Assembly (NCBI GenBank): GCA_963708735.1
Contig: CAVPTW010000009.1
Span: forward strand, 1-64,000
Direction of reading: 5' to 3'
Length of the DNA: 64,000 nt
Source of the DNA: JAGPUQ01 sp963708735
Lineage (GTDB): Bacteria > Pseudomonadota > Gammaproteobacteria > Pseudomonadales > Porticoccaceae
Part shown: piece by piece, positions 25,369-31,797 of the stretch
Position numbering within the stretch: the first letter of the stretch is position 1
How the letters are laid out: every line of letters begins with the position of its first letter
Program-made: the position numbers and the translations under genes
The notes under the pieces: model-generated
The model's input: only the letters and a program-made list of their open reading frames with translations
The model's database searches: none
What the model was told of the DNA's origin: nothing

Positions 25369-25425
25369 GCCCAATCCCGGAGTTCAGCGCCACACACATC
25401 CGCTTGAACATGTGGTCAGGTGCCA
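25369..25425 (-). repeat. Degenerate attC-like site after the glycosylase gene
   Basis: On the minus strand GTTCAAGCG (25409-25401) pairs with CGCTGAAC (25389-25382) as an 8-bp stem with one extrahelical A. This is the typical L-box geometry of attC. A distal box reads ATTGGGC (25375-25369), differing from GTTRRRY at the first base. The proximal R'' box is not convincing. It overlaps the 3' end of the glycosylase gene, the expected position for that cassette's site. Confidence 0.4.
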
Positions 25426-25850
25426 ACGCGCTCCCATTGCTCGACGTCGCCGGGGATGACGTGAAACAGTGGGTGGCACTCCGGTACGGCACAGCCCTGC
25501 CACTGAAGGTACAAAGGCCTGCTCCGGGCGGAAAGTTTGGTCAGCAGGTGCGCCCATTCGTACTGGACTTGCCCGCTCGTCACGGGAATCGTCGCCATCG
25601 ACCTGCGCGGACCAACCTTGCTGCCATCAAAGCGATAGCCGCGAGCGACTGACTCGGCATGAATTTCGTGCAGGTATGCGTTGATCGCCGATCGCGGGGA
25701 TCCCGTTGCCTGAAACCGCAGCAACTGCGGATGATGGCGATAGCCGGTCGTCTCACCGCGAAGCACCGCCTTGGCCAGCAGCGATTCACGCCACAGCGCA
25801 AGCAGGCCTTGGCGGTCCATGTAGCGAGGGTGAAGCGACCAAAGTCTCAT
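25416..25850 (-). CDS. Pyrimidine dimer DNA glycosylase family protein (PF03013)
   Basis: Protein of 144 residues beginning MRLWSLHPRYMDRQGLLALWRE, the hallmark of the PF03013 pyrimidine-dimer excision family related to T4 endonuclease V. Later conserved pieces are LLAKAVLRGETTGYRHHPQL, RYRF-like GYRFD and EWAHLLTKL. Such enzymes cleave the glycosidic bond at UV dimers, though bacterial chromosomal members are mostly uncharacterised. The ATG (25848-25850) lies only four bases from an attC-like site, so I read it as a cassette gene. Its 3' end overlaps a degenerate attC. The first methionine is family-typical, supporting the start. Confidence 0.8.
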   Translation of the reverse strand: MRLWSLHPRYMDRQGLLALWRESLLAKAVLRGETTGYRHHPQLLRFQATGSPRSAINAYLHEIHAESVARGYRFDGSKVGPRRSMATIPVTSGQVQYEWAHLLTKLSARSRPLYLQWQGCAVPECHPLFHVIPGDVEQWERVGT

Positions 25851-25854
25851 TGGG

Positions 25855-25920
25855 GCCTAATGGTCAGGTTCAGGCGCGGCGGCGCATTAGCGCCGACATC
25901 GGCTGGAACCGTTGTTAGGC
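25855..25920 (-). repeat. attC site, 66 bp
   Basis: Minus-strand reading: R'' box GCCTAAC (25920-25914, perfect RYYYAAC), then GGTTCCAG pairing with CTGAACC with one extrahelical C, a central GGCGC/GCGCC stem, and the distal box ATTAGGC (25861-25855). The distal box differs from GTTRRRY by A in place of the first G, the position of strand cleavage. It encodes the last ten or so residues of the 412-residue gene. The next gene starts four bases beyond it. Confidence 0.7.
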
Positions 25921-27125
25921 ACTTGATGTCTATTGGCCTTGTTCATTTTTCCTACCTTTCTTGGAAACAGTTTTTCTAACTCTTCTTCAACAAAATGATG
26001 CGGCTTCCATCCTCCGATCAACTTATCAAGAACGAATGTATCGAAAAAGCCAAGCGCTACACCAATTGATGTTCCTAATCCTCCAGCGCCCATCAAATCC
26101 ATACCAATCCCTGCCGCAGTAAAGATACCCCATCTCGTGGTTTTGACAGGCAACTTCTCCACCCACGTGTCCTCAATAACTGCGCGATAATAATTTTTGA
26201 CTAGATCTTCATTGGCGGGCTGTTTTTCCAGCCATGCCCTGAATTTGTCCGCCCTTTCTAGCAAGCGAACAACGTCAGCAAATGGCACTTTGCCAGAATT
26301 AACGTATTCTCTAATCGCGTGACCAGAATCGAGCGTTAAAGCGCCGAACGCCTCTATTTGCTTTTCACTCCTAAATCGCCTGTTCAGCACTGAGCTCAAG
26401 GTTTGAGCATGTATTTCTCGGCTCAAGAGGGATACTGCTACTTCCGAATCAAGTTGCGCCGCAAAATACAACTCCTCTTGCGTTGCCTGGAAGAGCGACA
26501 ACAAGTATGCGGAGGAGATTGAAGAATGCTCTTTAGGGACAGCGCGGTGGTATTCAGTATTCAGGCCCGTAAAATTGATATTCGTGTCAACAACGAAACC
26601 GTGGTTCTCGCGTTCAATGCGAAAGCGAATAGCTTCGTGTTGTTTGTACTGCGGTGCGACCGCACGGACTATTGAGTTTACAGATGACTCAATGAGCTCA
26701 AAGTTTTCAAACGTGGATAGCACCGCTCGTAGATCAAAAAGGCCGTGATCAATAGGCTGAACAAATTTTGCAAATTGCCTTGATGCCAACCTATTTTGTG
26801 TCCTCTTGTAAAATTCCTCGGGCGGCACTTTATCGATGGTGTGCTGCGGTGATGAAAATGTAACGAAATTATGGAGCGCCAAATGGCTTTGGCGTTCGAT
26901 AGTCCGAACGGCCACTTGATCAGAGATATAGTAAAGCGTGATTCTTTTTGAGCGAACAAGATCAAGAAACACAAAAGGCGGAATCTGCGTCAGTAGATAC
27001 CTGATCGTACCCGTATTCGTAATTATGGAAACATGCCCGTAGAACAACAGCGCTTCCGCAATCGAACCAACATCGACTAGTGGACCGTAGCCCGTTTGGT
27101 TCTTGAAGATTATTCGGCTAAACAT
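25887..27125 (-). CDS. Unrecognised 412-residue integron cassette protein
   Basis: I do not recognise this protein. It is AT-rich compared with all neighbours, which points to recent acquisition. Residues 1-330 look soluble and mixed alpha/beta, opening MFSRIIFKNQTGYGPLVDVG with later charged helices. Residues about 332-362 form a glycine-rich hydrophobic stretch (WGIFTAAGIGMDLMGAGG and following) that could be a membrane-inserting hairpin, followed by LDKLIGGWKPHHFVEEEL, a polar amphipathic tail. The last residues (QVPNNGSSRCRR) are encoded by an attC site. ATG 27125 has no ribosome site; a run of 14 C lies five bases upstream. An in-frame TTG at 27167 would put that run inside the coding region. 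A defence or toxin role is possible but unsupported. Confidence 0.7.
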   Translation of the reverse strand: MFSRIIFKNQTGYGPLVDVGSIAEALLFYGHVSIITNTGTIRYLLTQIPPFVFLDLVRSKRITLYYISDQVAVRTIERQSHLALHNFVTFSSPQHTIDKVPPEEFYKRTQNRLASRQFAKFVQPIDHGLFDLRAVLSTFENFELIESSVNSIVRAVAPQYKQHEAIRFRIERENHGFVVDTNINFTGLNTEYHRAVPKEHSSISSAYLLSLFQATQEELYFAAQLDSEVAVSLLSREIHAQTLSSVLNRRFRSEKQIEAFGALTLDSGHAIREYVNSGKVPFADVVRLLERADKFRAWLEKQPANEDLVKNYYRAVIEDTWVEKLPVKTTRWGIFTAAGIGMDLMGAGGLGTSIGVALGFFDTFVLDKLIGGWKPHHFVEEELEKLFPRKVGKMNKANRHQVPNNGSSRCRR

Positions 27126-27130
27126 GACGC

Positions 27131-27144
27131 GGGGGGGGGGGGGG
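27131..27144. repeat. Homopolymer of 14 G (C on the coding strand) upstream of a start codon
   Basis: Fourteen consecutive G on the plus strand, read as C in the direction of the 412-residue gene, end five bases before its ATG and replace the normal ribosome-binding region. Runs of this length slip readily during replication and are classic phase-variation elements in other bacteria. It lies between the cassette junction at 27162 and the start codon. A read or assembly artefact is possible. Confidence 0.85.
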
Positions 27145-27161
27145 ACTTGGAAGTGTTTTGT

Positions 27162-27224
27162 GCCCAACGTTCCGGCTCAGGCGCACGCGGCTTTATGCGC
27201 GTCGCCTGCAACCTGGGGTTAGAC
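27162..27224 (-). repeat. attC site, 63 bp
   Basis: Both terminal boxes are perfect: on the minus strand R'' GTCTAAC (27224-27218) and R' GTTGGGC (27168-27162). Between them CAGGCGACGCG pairs with CGCGTGCGCCTG, leaving one extrahelical base, around a short loop ATAAAGC. This is the attC layout. It overlaps the end of higA, encoding its last eleven residues, and ends 36 bases before the ATG of the next cassette gene. Confidence 0.8.
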
Positions 27225-27510
27225 AGCTCCACGGCCGGATCTTGGCAATGGCTGAACCGAGTGTGCGCTCTGCGACCTCAGTGTCGTGGGCGGCCTGGGC
27301 CCGCAACCAATAACCATTGGAGAGACCCAGATAGCGACACAGACGAAGGTCCGTATCTGCACTGATGGCACGCTTGCCCATAACGATGGCGCCGATCCGC
27401 TGCGCAGGGACGCCAATCTCCTTGGCCAGGCGGTACTGGGTGATCCCCATGGGCTTGAGGAACTCCTCTGCGAGAAGTTCTCCCGGGGTGATGGGCTTGA
27501 TTTTCCTCAT
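27193..27510 (-). CDS. higA: HigA-type antitoxin, XRE family
   Basis: Antitoxin of 105 residues with the HigA opening ITPGELLAEEFLKPMGITQYRLA and the helix-turn-helix GVPAQRIGAIVMGKRAISADTDLRL, followed by the conserved NGYWLRAQAAHD. It neutralises HigB and represses its own operon. GAGGAGG seven bases before ATG 27510 gives strong translation. It starts 12 bases after the higB stop. The last residues (SCLTPGCRRRA) come from an attC site and differ from usual HigA ends, so the C-terminus was probably replaced when the cassette formed. Confidence 0.9.
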   Translation of the reverse strand: MRKIKPITPGELLAEEFLKPMGITQYRLAKEIGVPAQRIGAIVMGKRAISADTDLRLCRYLGLSNGYWLRAQAAHDTEVAERTLGSAIAKIRPWSCLTPGCRRRA

Positions 27511-27522
27511 AACGTTTCCTCC

Positions 27523-27792
27523 TCAGTGGTAGTCCACAATCTCGACATCCGCCGCTCCGGACTGTGTCCAGCGAAAGCAGACTCGCCACTGATCATTGAT
27601 GCGAATGCTGTGCTGGCCGGTTCTATCTCCACGAAGTGGTTCCAGGCGATTGCCAGGCGGGACCCGACGGTCTTCAAGGCGCCCGGCGATCTCCAGCTGA
27701 CGCAGCTTGCGGCAAGCTACGGCCTCGATGTTCACGAAACGCCTCGCCCGATTCCGGGAGTTGGGTTTTTCTACAGTCTCGTTACTGACCAT
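27523..27792 (-). CDS. higB: HigB-type mRNA interferase toxin with shortened N-terminus
   Basis: RelE-fold toxin of 89 residues that cleaves translated mRNA on the ribosome. Residues 18-89 are typical: RFVNIEAVACRKLRQL, VPPGNRLEPLRGDRTGQHSIRIND, QWRVCFRW and the terminal VEIVDYH. The first 17 residues (MVSNETVEKP...) are shorter and less regular than usual, where MI-x-SF and a first strand are expected. The ATG overlaps the HNH nuclease gene by eleven bases with no attC between them. The N-terminus may have been altered when the two genes were joined. The pair higB-higA in this order is canonical. Confidence 0.85.
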   Translation of the reverse strand: MVSNETVEKPNSRNRARRFVNIEAVACRKLRQLEIAGRLEDRRVPPGNRLEPLRGDRTGQHSIRINDQWRVCFRWTQSGAADVEIVDYH

Positions 27793-28126
27793 TTTCGATT
27801 GCCTTCCTGACAATTGGCGCGACCGTGTCGGTGCTGATGCCCTTGGCCAAACAATACTTGGACTCCAGCCACTCGGAGAGCCTCTTCTGGCCCTTGCTTG
27901 AGTTGCATCCGCAGCAGCACAGCGCGATGTTCTCCCTGGTGATGACGGAAGCATCGTTGATGATGTGCTCCCAGCTTGTTGCAGTCCTCCGCGAGACATT
28001 CGCCGGAGTAAAGGCAACGCCACAGTACACACAAACGCTATCTCGCTCTCGAACTTCCTGCTCCAGCCACGCCGGGATGTTCCAATTATTCGCCACCGCA
28101 GATCGAGGCTCCGTTACGCATAACAT
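27782..28126 (-). CDS. HNH endonuclease
   Basis: Protein of 114 residues with the HNH zinc-finger nuclease pattern: CVYCG, then TSWEHIINDAS supplying the catalytic His, and N-x-x-LCC with CNSSKGQKRLSEWL as the second cysteine pair and final helix. Such small nucleases occur in phages, mobile elements and cassettes; no partner defines its target here. ATG 28126 overlaps the R' box of the attC-like site, so the first residues (MLCVTEPRSA) may come from the junction; an in-frame GTG at 28096 is an alternative start. The stop lies inside the start of higB. Confidence 0.8.
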   Translation of the reverse strand: MLCVTEPRSAVANNWNIPAWLEQEVRERDSVCVYCGVAFTPANVSRRTATSWEHIINDASVITRENIALCCCGCNSSKGQKRLSEWLESKYCLAKGISTDTVAPIVRKAIENGQ

Positions 28127-28180
28127 TGAGTATCTGGAAGGCTGAAATTTGGGTTATTCAGACCTTCCTTAGAGTTGGCC
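28118..28180 (-). repeat. Probable attC site, 63 bp, imperfect boxes
   Basis: GGAAGG-T-CTGAA (28168-28157 on the minus strand) pairs with TTTCAGCCTTCC (28147-28136), an 11-bp stem with one extrahelical base. Boxes GGCCAAC (28180-28174) and GTTATGC (28124-28118) flank it, each one base from RYYYAAC and GTTRRRY. Length equals the 27162-27224 site. It lies between the antitoxin stop and the HNH start. Confidence 0.55.
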
Positions 28181-28185
28181 CGCAC

Positions 28186-28476
28186 TTACTTATGCGCTGG
28201 AGCAGCGTGCAGCTCTACACCAAGAGCACGGATCAACTTCAAGACGGTGTCATACCGTGGCTTTGCACCAGGAGCCAACGCCTTGTAAAGGCTCTCACGA
28301 CCCAAACCAGTATCCTTGGCGAGCTGCGCCATACCTCTGGCCTTCGCGACATCGCTGATTGCTACAAGAAACATATCTGGATTTTCGTCTTCAAGAGCCG
28401 CGTTCAGGTACGCCGCAATGACCTCTTCATTGTCGAGGTATTCGGCAGCATCAAACTGCGCAAGCTTCTTCTTCAT
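28186..28476 (-). CDS. HI1420-type antitoxin (addiction module antidote)
   Basis: Protein of 96 residues of the HI1420-like antidote family. The N-terminal FDAAEYLDNEEVIAAYLNAAL and the following ISDVAKARGMAQLAKDTGLGRESLYKAL helix-turn-helix are typical, with KPRYDTVLKLIRALGVEL at the end. It should bind the partner toxin and the operon promoter. It starts three bases after the toxin stop, toxin first. An attC-like site begins six bases after its stop. Confidence 0.88.
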   Translation of the reverse strand: MKKKLAQFDAAEYLDNEEVIAAYLNAALEDENPDMFLVAISDVAKARGMAQLAKDTGLGRESLYKALAPGAKPRYDTVLKLIRALGVELHAAPAHK

Positions 28477-28479
28477 GAC

Positions 28480-28785
28480 TCAACCCTCATAACTTTTGAG
28501 CAAGGTCTTGGCTTGCTTGATATCACGCTTCTGGGTGGACTTATCTCCGCCGCACAACAGCAGATAGGTAACGTCTCCTTTTCGGGAGTAATAAACCCGG
28601 TAGCCCGGCCCACAATGGATTTTCATTTCTGAGATACCCTCCCCTACAGGTTCGCAGTCGCCAAAGTTCCCGGCTTCGGCAGAGCGAATACGCGCGATTA
28701 TTCGGGCCTTGCCGACAGGATCACGCAAGGCCTTGAGCCAAGTGTCAAACTCCGGTGTGCGCCGAAATGAATTCATGAAACGCAT
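28480..28785 (-). CDS. HI1419-type RelE/ParE-fold toxin
   Basis: Toxin of 101 residues. It opens MNSFRRTPEFDTWLKALRD after a possible MRF extension, followed by ARIIARIRSAEAGNFGD, the family motif EMKIHCGPGYRVYYS, and LLLCGGDKSTQKRDIKQA at the end. This is the phage-derived Gp49-like/HI1419 group, whose members inhibit translation. Starts at 28785 and 28776 are both possible. A perfect palindrome directly upstream is a likely autoregulatory operator. It is paired with the HI1420-type antitoxin downstream. Confidence 0.88.
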   Translation of the reverse strand: MRFMNSFRRTPEFDTWLKALRDPVGKARIIARIRSAEAGNFGDCEPVGEGISEMKIHCGPGYRVYYSRKGDVTYLLLCGGDKSTQKRDIKQAKTLLKSYEG

Positions 28786-28786
28786 G

Positions 28787-28802
28787 GTATCCGTTCGGAT
28801 AC
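28787..28802. promoter_or_regulatory. Palindromic operator of the HI1419/HI1420-type module
   Basis: GTATCCG and CGGATAC form a perfect inverted repeat with a two-base centre, ending one base before the toxin start codon. Operators of autoregulated toxin-antitoxin operons are commonly palindromes in exactly this place, so antitoxin binding would block transcription or initiation. The rest of the gap to 29052 shows nothing I can name. Confidence 0.6.
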
Positions 28803-29052
28803 ACAAATGCCAGGCACCACCGATGCCTGCCGCCGCGCAATTCCGGACCATTGCCGTATGGCTCGCATGGCCTCCCGAACCCGCCCTTGGCCAGCGCAAA
28901 AAGCGCAGGCGCCGGTGGCCGGCAAGCGCTTACTCCGACCCGACCCCATTGCGCTGACTCCTGTTCCGGTCACGCGCCTTGCTATGATTCGCCGCTCCCG
29001 CGGGAGCTTGCTTGCCCGGACAACCACAACGAAATCGACAGGGGACCACGCC

Positions 29053-30180
29053 ATGCTCAACAAATTCGACGACTACCCGATCCACCAGACTGCCGAACCC
29101 CTCGCCCACCCGGCCACCAGCGACACCAATTTCTACGACCGCACCTGGTTCAACGGCTACGCCAAGGATGGCAGTTGGTATTTCGGCATCGGCATGGCGG
29201 TCTATCCTCACCTGGGCATTCTCGACTGCGCGTTCAGCGTGGTGGAAAAGGGCGGCAGACAGCATTGCTTCTTCGGTTCCTGCCGGGCGCCGCAGGAGCG
29301 AACGGAGATGCGCTGCGGGCCGTTTCGCATCGAAGTGGTGGAACCCATGCGCATCAGCCGGGTGGTGCTGGACGACAACAAGACCGGCATCAGCTGCGAT
29401 CTCACCTTTTCGACCCGCACCGCCGGCATCGAAGAGGCCCGCCAGACCATCTGGAGCGGCACCCGCCGGGTCATGGACGCCACCCGCTTCGATCAGTTCG
29501 GCGTCTGGTCCGGTGAAGTCCGCTATCCGGACGGCAGCATCCAGGTCAAACCCGAGCTGTGCCACGGCACCAAGGACCGCTCCTGGGGCGTGCGCAATTT
29601 CGGCAAATCCGGCCCGGTCGGCGCGCCGCGACCGCCAGCGTCGTTCTTTTTCATCTGGGCGCCGCTGTTCTGGGAGGATCATGTTTCCCACGCGCTGTCC
29701 TTCGAAGGCGCCAACGGCGAGGCACTGGCGCGCGAGGCGCTCACCGCGCCGCTGTACAAGACCACCGCTGAAGTTCCGGACGGCGACGACCCCGGCATCG
29801 TCCACATGGCGTCCGTCGCCCATCGACTCCGCTATGAGCCCAACACGCGGAGGATCGCCGCGGCCGAGGTCGATCTGATCGACCTGCGGGGGAACGTCCG
29901 CACCATCGCGTTCGAGCCGATCCTGCGTTTCCACATGAAGGGCCTGGGCTACTTTCACCCCACCTGGTGCCAGGGCGTATGGCAGGGCGAGCTGGAAATT
30001 GGCGGCGAAGTGTTCGATCCACTGAAACTGGATCTCGGCGAAGGCCCCAACCTGCACATGCAGCAGGTGGTTCGTGTCAGCGACGGCAAGCAAAAGGGCA
30101 TGGGCGTGCTCGAGCACCTGTGCATCGGCCCCTATGCGCCCTACGGGTTCAAGGATTTCTTTTCCGGCATTTCACTGTAG
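29053..30180 (+). CDS. Conserved protein, DUF7064/CrtC-like fold
   Basis: Protein of 375 residues with no signal peptide. The opening FDDYPIHQTAEPLAHP and NFYDRTWFNGY, followed by YFGIGMAVYPHLGILDCAFS, match from memory a group of DUF7064/DUF7065 proteins, distantly like the lipocalin-type AttH/CrtC hydratase fold. Other conserved-looking pieces are TRRVMDATRFDQFGVWSG and GTKDRSWGVRNFG. Relatives are common in bacteria degrading steroids, terpenes or hydrocarbons, but I know of no assigned reaction. ATG 29053 has AGGGGA eight bases upstream. It stands alone between the cassette array and mpl, with a terminator-like hairpin after it. Confidence 0.65.
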   Translation: MLNKFDDYPIHQTAEPLAHPATSDTNFYDRTWFNGYAKDGSWYFGIGMAVYPHLGILDCAFSVVEKGGRQHCFFGSCRAPQERTEMRCGPFRIEVVEPMRISRVVLDDNKTGISCDLTFSTRTAGIEEARQTIWSGTRRVMDATRFDQFGVWSGEVRYPDGSIQVKPELCHGTKDRSWGVRNFGKSGPVGAPRPPASFFFIWAPLFWEDHVSHALSFEGANGEALAREALTAPLYKTTAEVPDGDDPGIVHMASVAHRLRYEPNTRRIAAAEVDLIDLRGNVRTIAFEPILRFHMKGLGYFHPTWCQGVWQGELEIGGEVFDPLKLDLGEGPNLHMQQVVRVSDGKQKGMGVLEHLCIGPYAPYGFKDFFSGISL

Positions 30181-30212
30181 GCCGGGCGAAACCCGTCGCC
30201 GTACGCTGACCG

Positions 30213-30238
30213 ACCGGCCCGCCCTGGTGCGGGTCGGT
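30213..30238 (+). terminator. Terminator-like hairpin
   Basis: ACCGGCCCGC (30213-30222) pairs with GCGGGTCGGT (30229-30238) with one G-T pair around a six-base loop, 32 bases after the DUF7064-like stop. Only a weak T-rich tail follows (TTGGTCCCTTGTT). It probably ends that transcript before mpl. Confidence 0.55.
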
Positions 30239-30432
30239 TGGTCCCTTGTTCGTCGGTGTCATCACGCCACCTCTGGCGTCGAAGCAGCGCCGGTGACCGC
30301 CGAAGTTCCGCACGGTGAAGGACGATTTTGCGACGTCGTTTTTGCCGTTTTGCCGGTGCGGAAAAGCCGTTGGGCGGAAACGACTGACAGCCTGCGCTCC
30401 CGCAGCGATAATCCGCGCTCAGCGGAGCATTC

Positions 30433-31797
30433 ATGCACATTCATATTCTGGGTATCTGCGGCACCTTCATGGGCAGCCTGGCGCAACTGGCGGCGGCTTC
30501 CGGGCATCGGGTGACCGGCAGCGACGCCGATGTCTATCCGCCCATGAGCGATCAGCTGGAGGCGGCCGGCATAGCGCTGATCGAGGGTTACGACCCCGCG
30601 CAGTTACAGCCCGCTCCCGATCTGGTGGTGATCGGCAACGCGCTGTCGCGGGGCAACGCCTGCGTCGAAGCCGTGCTCGAACGCGGGCTCAGTTACACCT
30701 CGGGTCCGCAGTGGCTGGGCGATCACCTGTTGCCGGGGCGCTGGGTGCTGGCGGTGGCGGGCACCCACGGCAAGACCACCACGGCGAGCATGCTGGCCTG
30801 GATTCTGGAAGATGCCGGCCTCGCGCCCGGCTTTCTGATCGGCGGGGTACCCGGCAATTTCGGAGTTTCGGCGCGGCTCGGCACCGGCCCGTTTTTCGTC
30901 GTCGAGGCCGACGAGTACGACACCGCCTTCTTCGACAAGCGTTCCAAGTTCGTTCACTACCGGCCGCGCACCCTGGTGCTCAACAATCTGGAATACGACC
31001 ACGCCGACATCTTTCCCGATCTCGCCGCCATCCAGACCCAGTTTCATCACCTGATCCGCACCGTTCCCGCGAGCGGCCGCATCCTGCTGCCGGCCGCCGA
31101 TACCGCGCTGGCGCAGGTGCTGAAACGCGGCTGCTGGAGCGAGACCGAAACCACCGGGGCGGGCGGCCGCTGGCAGGCGCAACCGCACGCCGGGGCCGGC
31201 ACCGATTTCGCAGTGACGCTCGATGGCGTGCCCATGGGCAACGTGAAGTGGACGCTCACTGGCGCCCATAATGTCGCCAATGCGCTCGCCGCCATCGCGG
31301 CGGCGCGCCATGCCGGGGTGACGCCCGCCGTGGCCTGCGCGGCCCTCGGCAGGTTTCGCGGGGTGAAACGGCGCCTCGAATGTCTGTTCGACGAGGGCGG
31401 CATCCGGGTCTACGACGATTTCGCCCACCATCCGACCGCCATCGCCACCACCCTCGAAGGGCTGCGCCGCCAGGTCGGGGACGAGACCATCGTCGCCATC
31501 CTCGAACCGCGCTCCAACACCATGAAGCTCGGCGTGCATCGCGATCAGCTGGGGGCCGCCGTCGCCTGCGCCGACCGCGCCCTCTGGTACCGCCCGGCGG
31601 GGTTCGACTGGTCCCTGGACGAGGCGCTTGCGAGCGCGGCGAATTCCCGCGTGGTGGATGACATCGAGGCCCTGCTCGACCAAGTCGCGCAGGTGGCGGC
31701 GCCGGCCCATCTGGTGATCATGAGCAACGGCGGCTTCCAGGGTTTCCAGCGCCGCCTGGTGGCGCGGCTCGCCGCACGCGGGCGCACCGCATCATGA
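30433..31797 (+). CDS. mpl: UDP-MurNAc:L-alanyl-gamma-D-glutamyl-meso-DAP ligase
   Basis: Murein-recycling ligase of 454 residues that joins recovered tripeptide to UDP-MurNAc in the cytoplasm. It opens HIHILGICGTFMGSLAQLA, as Mpl does, with the ATP motif VAGTHGKTTTASMLAW, VEADEYDTAFFDKRSKFVHY, which distinguishes Mpl from MurC, and a C-terminal VYDDFAHHPTAI. GGAG lies six bases before ATG 30433. The stop overlaps the next gene by four bases, so mpl leads a short operon of unrelated genes. Confidence 0.95.
   Translation: MHIHILGICGTFMGSLAQLAAASGHRVTGSDADVYPPMSDQLEAAGIALIEGYDPAQLQPAPDLVVIGNALSRGNACVEAVLERGLSYTSGPQWLGDHLLPGRWVLAVAGTHGKTTTASMLAWILEDAGLAPGFLIGGVPGNFGVSARLGTGPFFVVEADEYDTAFFDKRSKFVHYRPRTLVLNNLEYDHADIFPDLAAIQTQFHHLIRTVPASGRILLPAADTALAQVLKRGCWSETETTGAGGRWQAQPHAGAGTDFAVTLDGVPMGNVKWTLTGAHNVANALAAIAAARHAGVTPAVACAALGRFRGVKRRLECLFDEGGIRVYDDFAHHPTAIATTLEGLRRQVGDETIVAILEPRSNTMKLGVHRDQLGAAVACADRALWYRPAGFDWSLDEALASAANSRVVDDIEALLDQVAQVAAPAHLVIMSNGGFQGFQRRLVARLAARGRTAS

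Larger units (their letters stand above)
25369..28802 (-). mobile_element. Integron gene-cassette array without visible integrase (CALIN-like)
   Basis: Seven small to medium genes all point left, base composition is clearly lower in GC than the flanks (lowest in the 412-residue gene), and attC-like sites lie at 25855-25920, 27162-27224, and less certainly 28118-28180 and 25369-25425. Spacing between each site and the next start codon is only a few to about 40 bases, as in cassettes. The cargo (two toxin-antitoxin pairs, an HNH nuclease, a DNA-repair glycosylase, an unknown protein) is typical of sedentary chromosomal integrons. No intI gene or attI is in the window, and the right edge is not defined. 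Confidence 0.65.

Noticed and set aside
27712..27775. A further attC between the HNH gene and higB, suggested by ACCCAAC on the minus strand
   Set aside because: No matching GTTRRRY box about 60 bases away and no stem with extrahelical bases; the box falls inside conserved HigB coding sequence.
28803..28850. Right-edge attC or attI of the array, suggested by a CAGGCA...TGCCTG hairpin
   Set aside because: No GTTRRRY or RYYYAAC boxes flank it, so the array's right boundary is left open.
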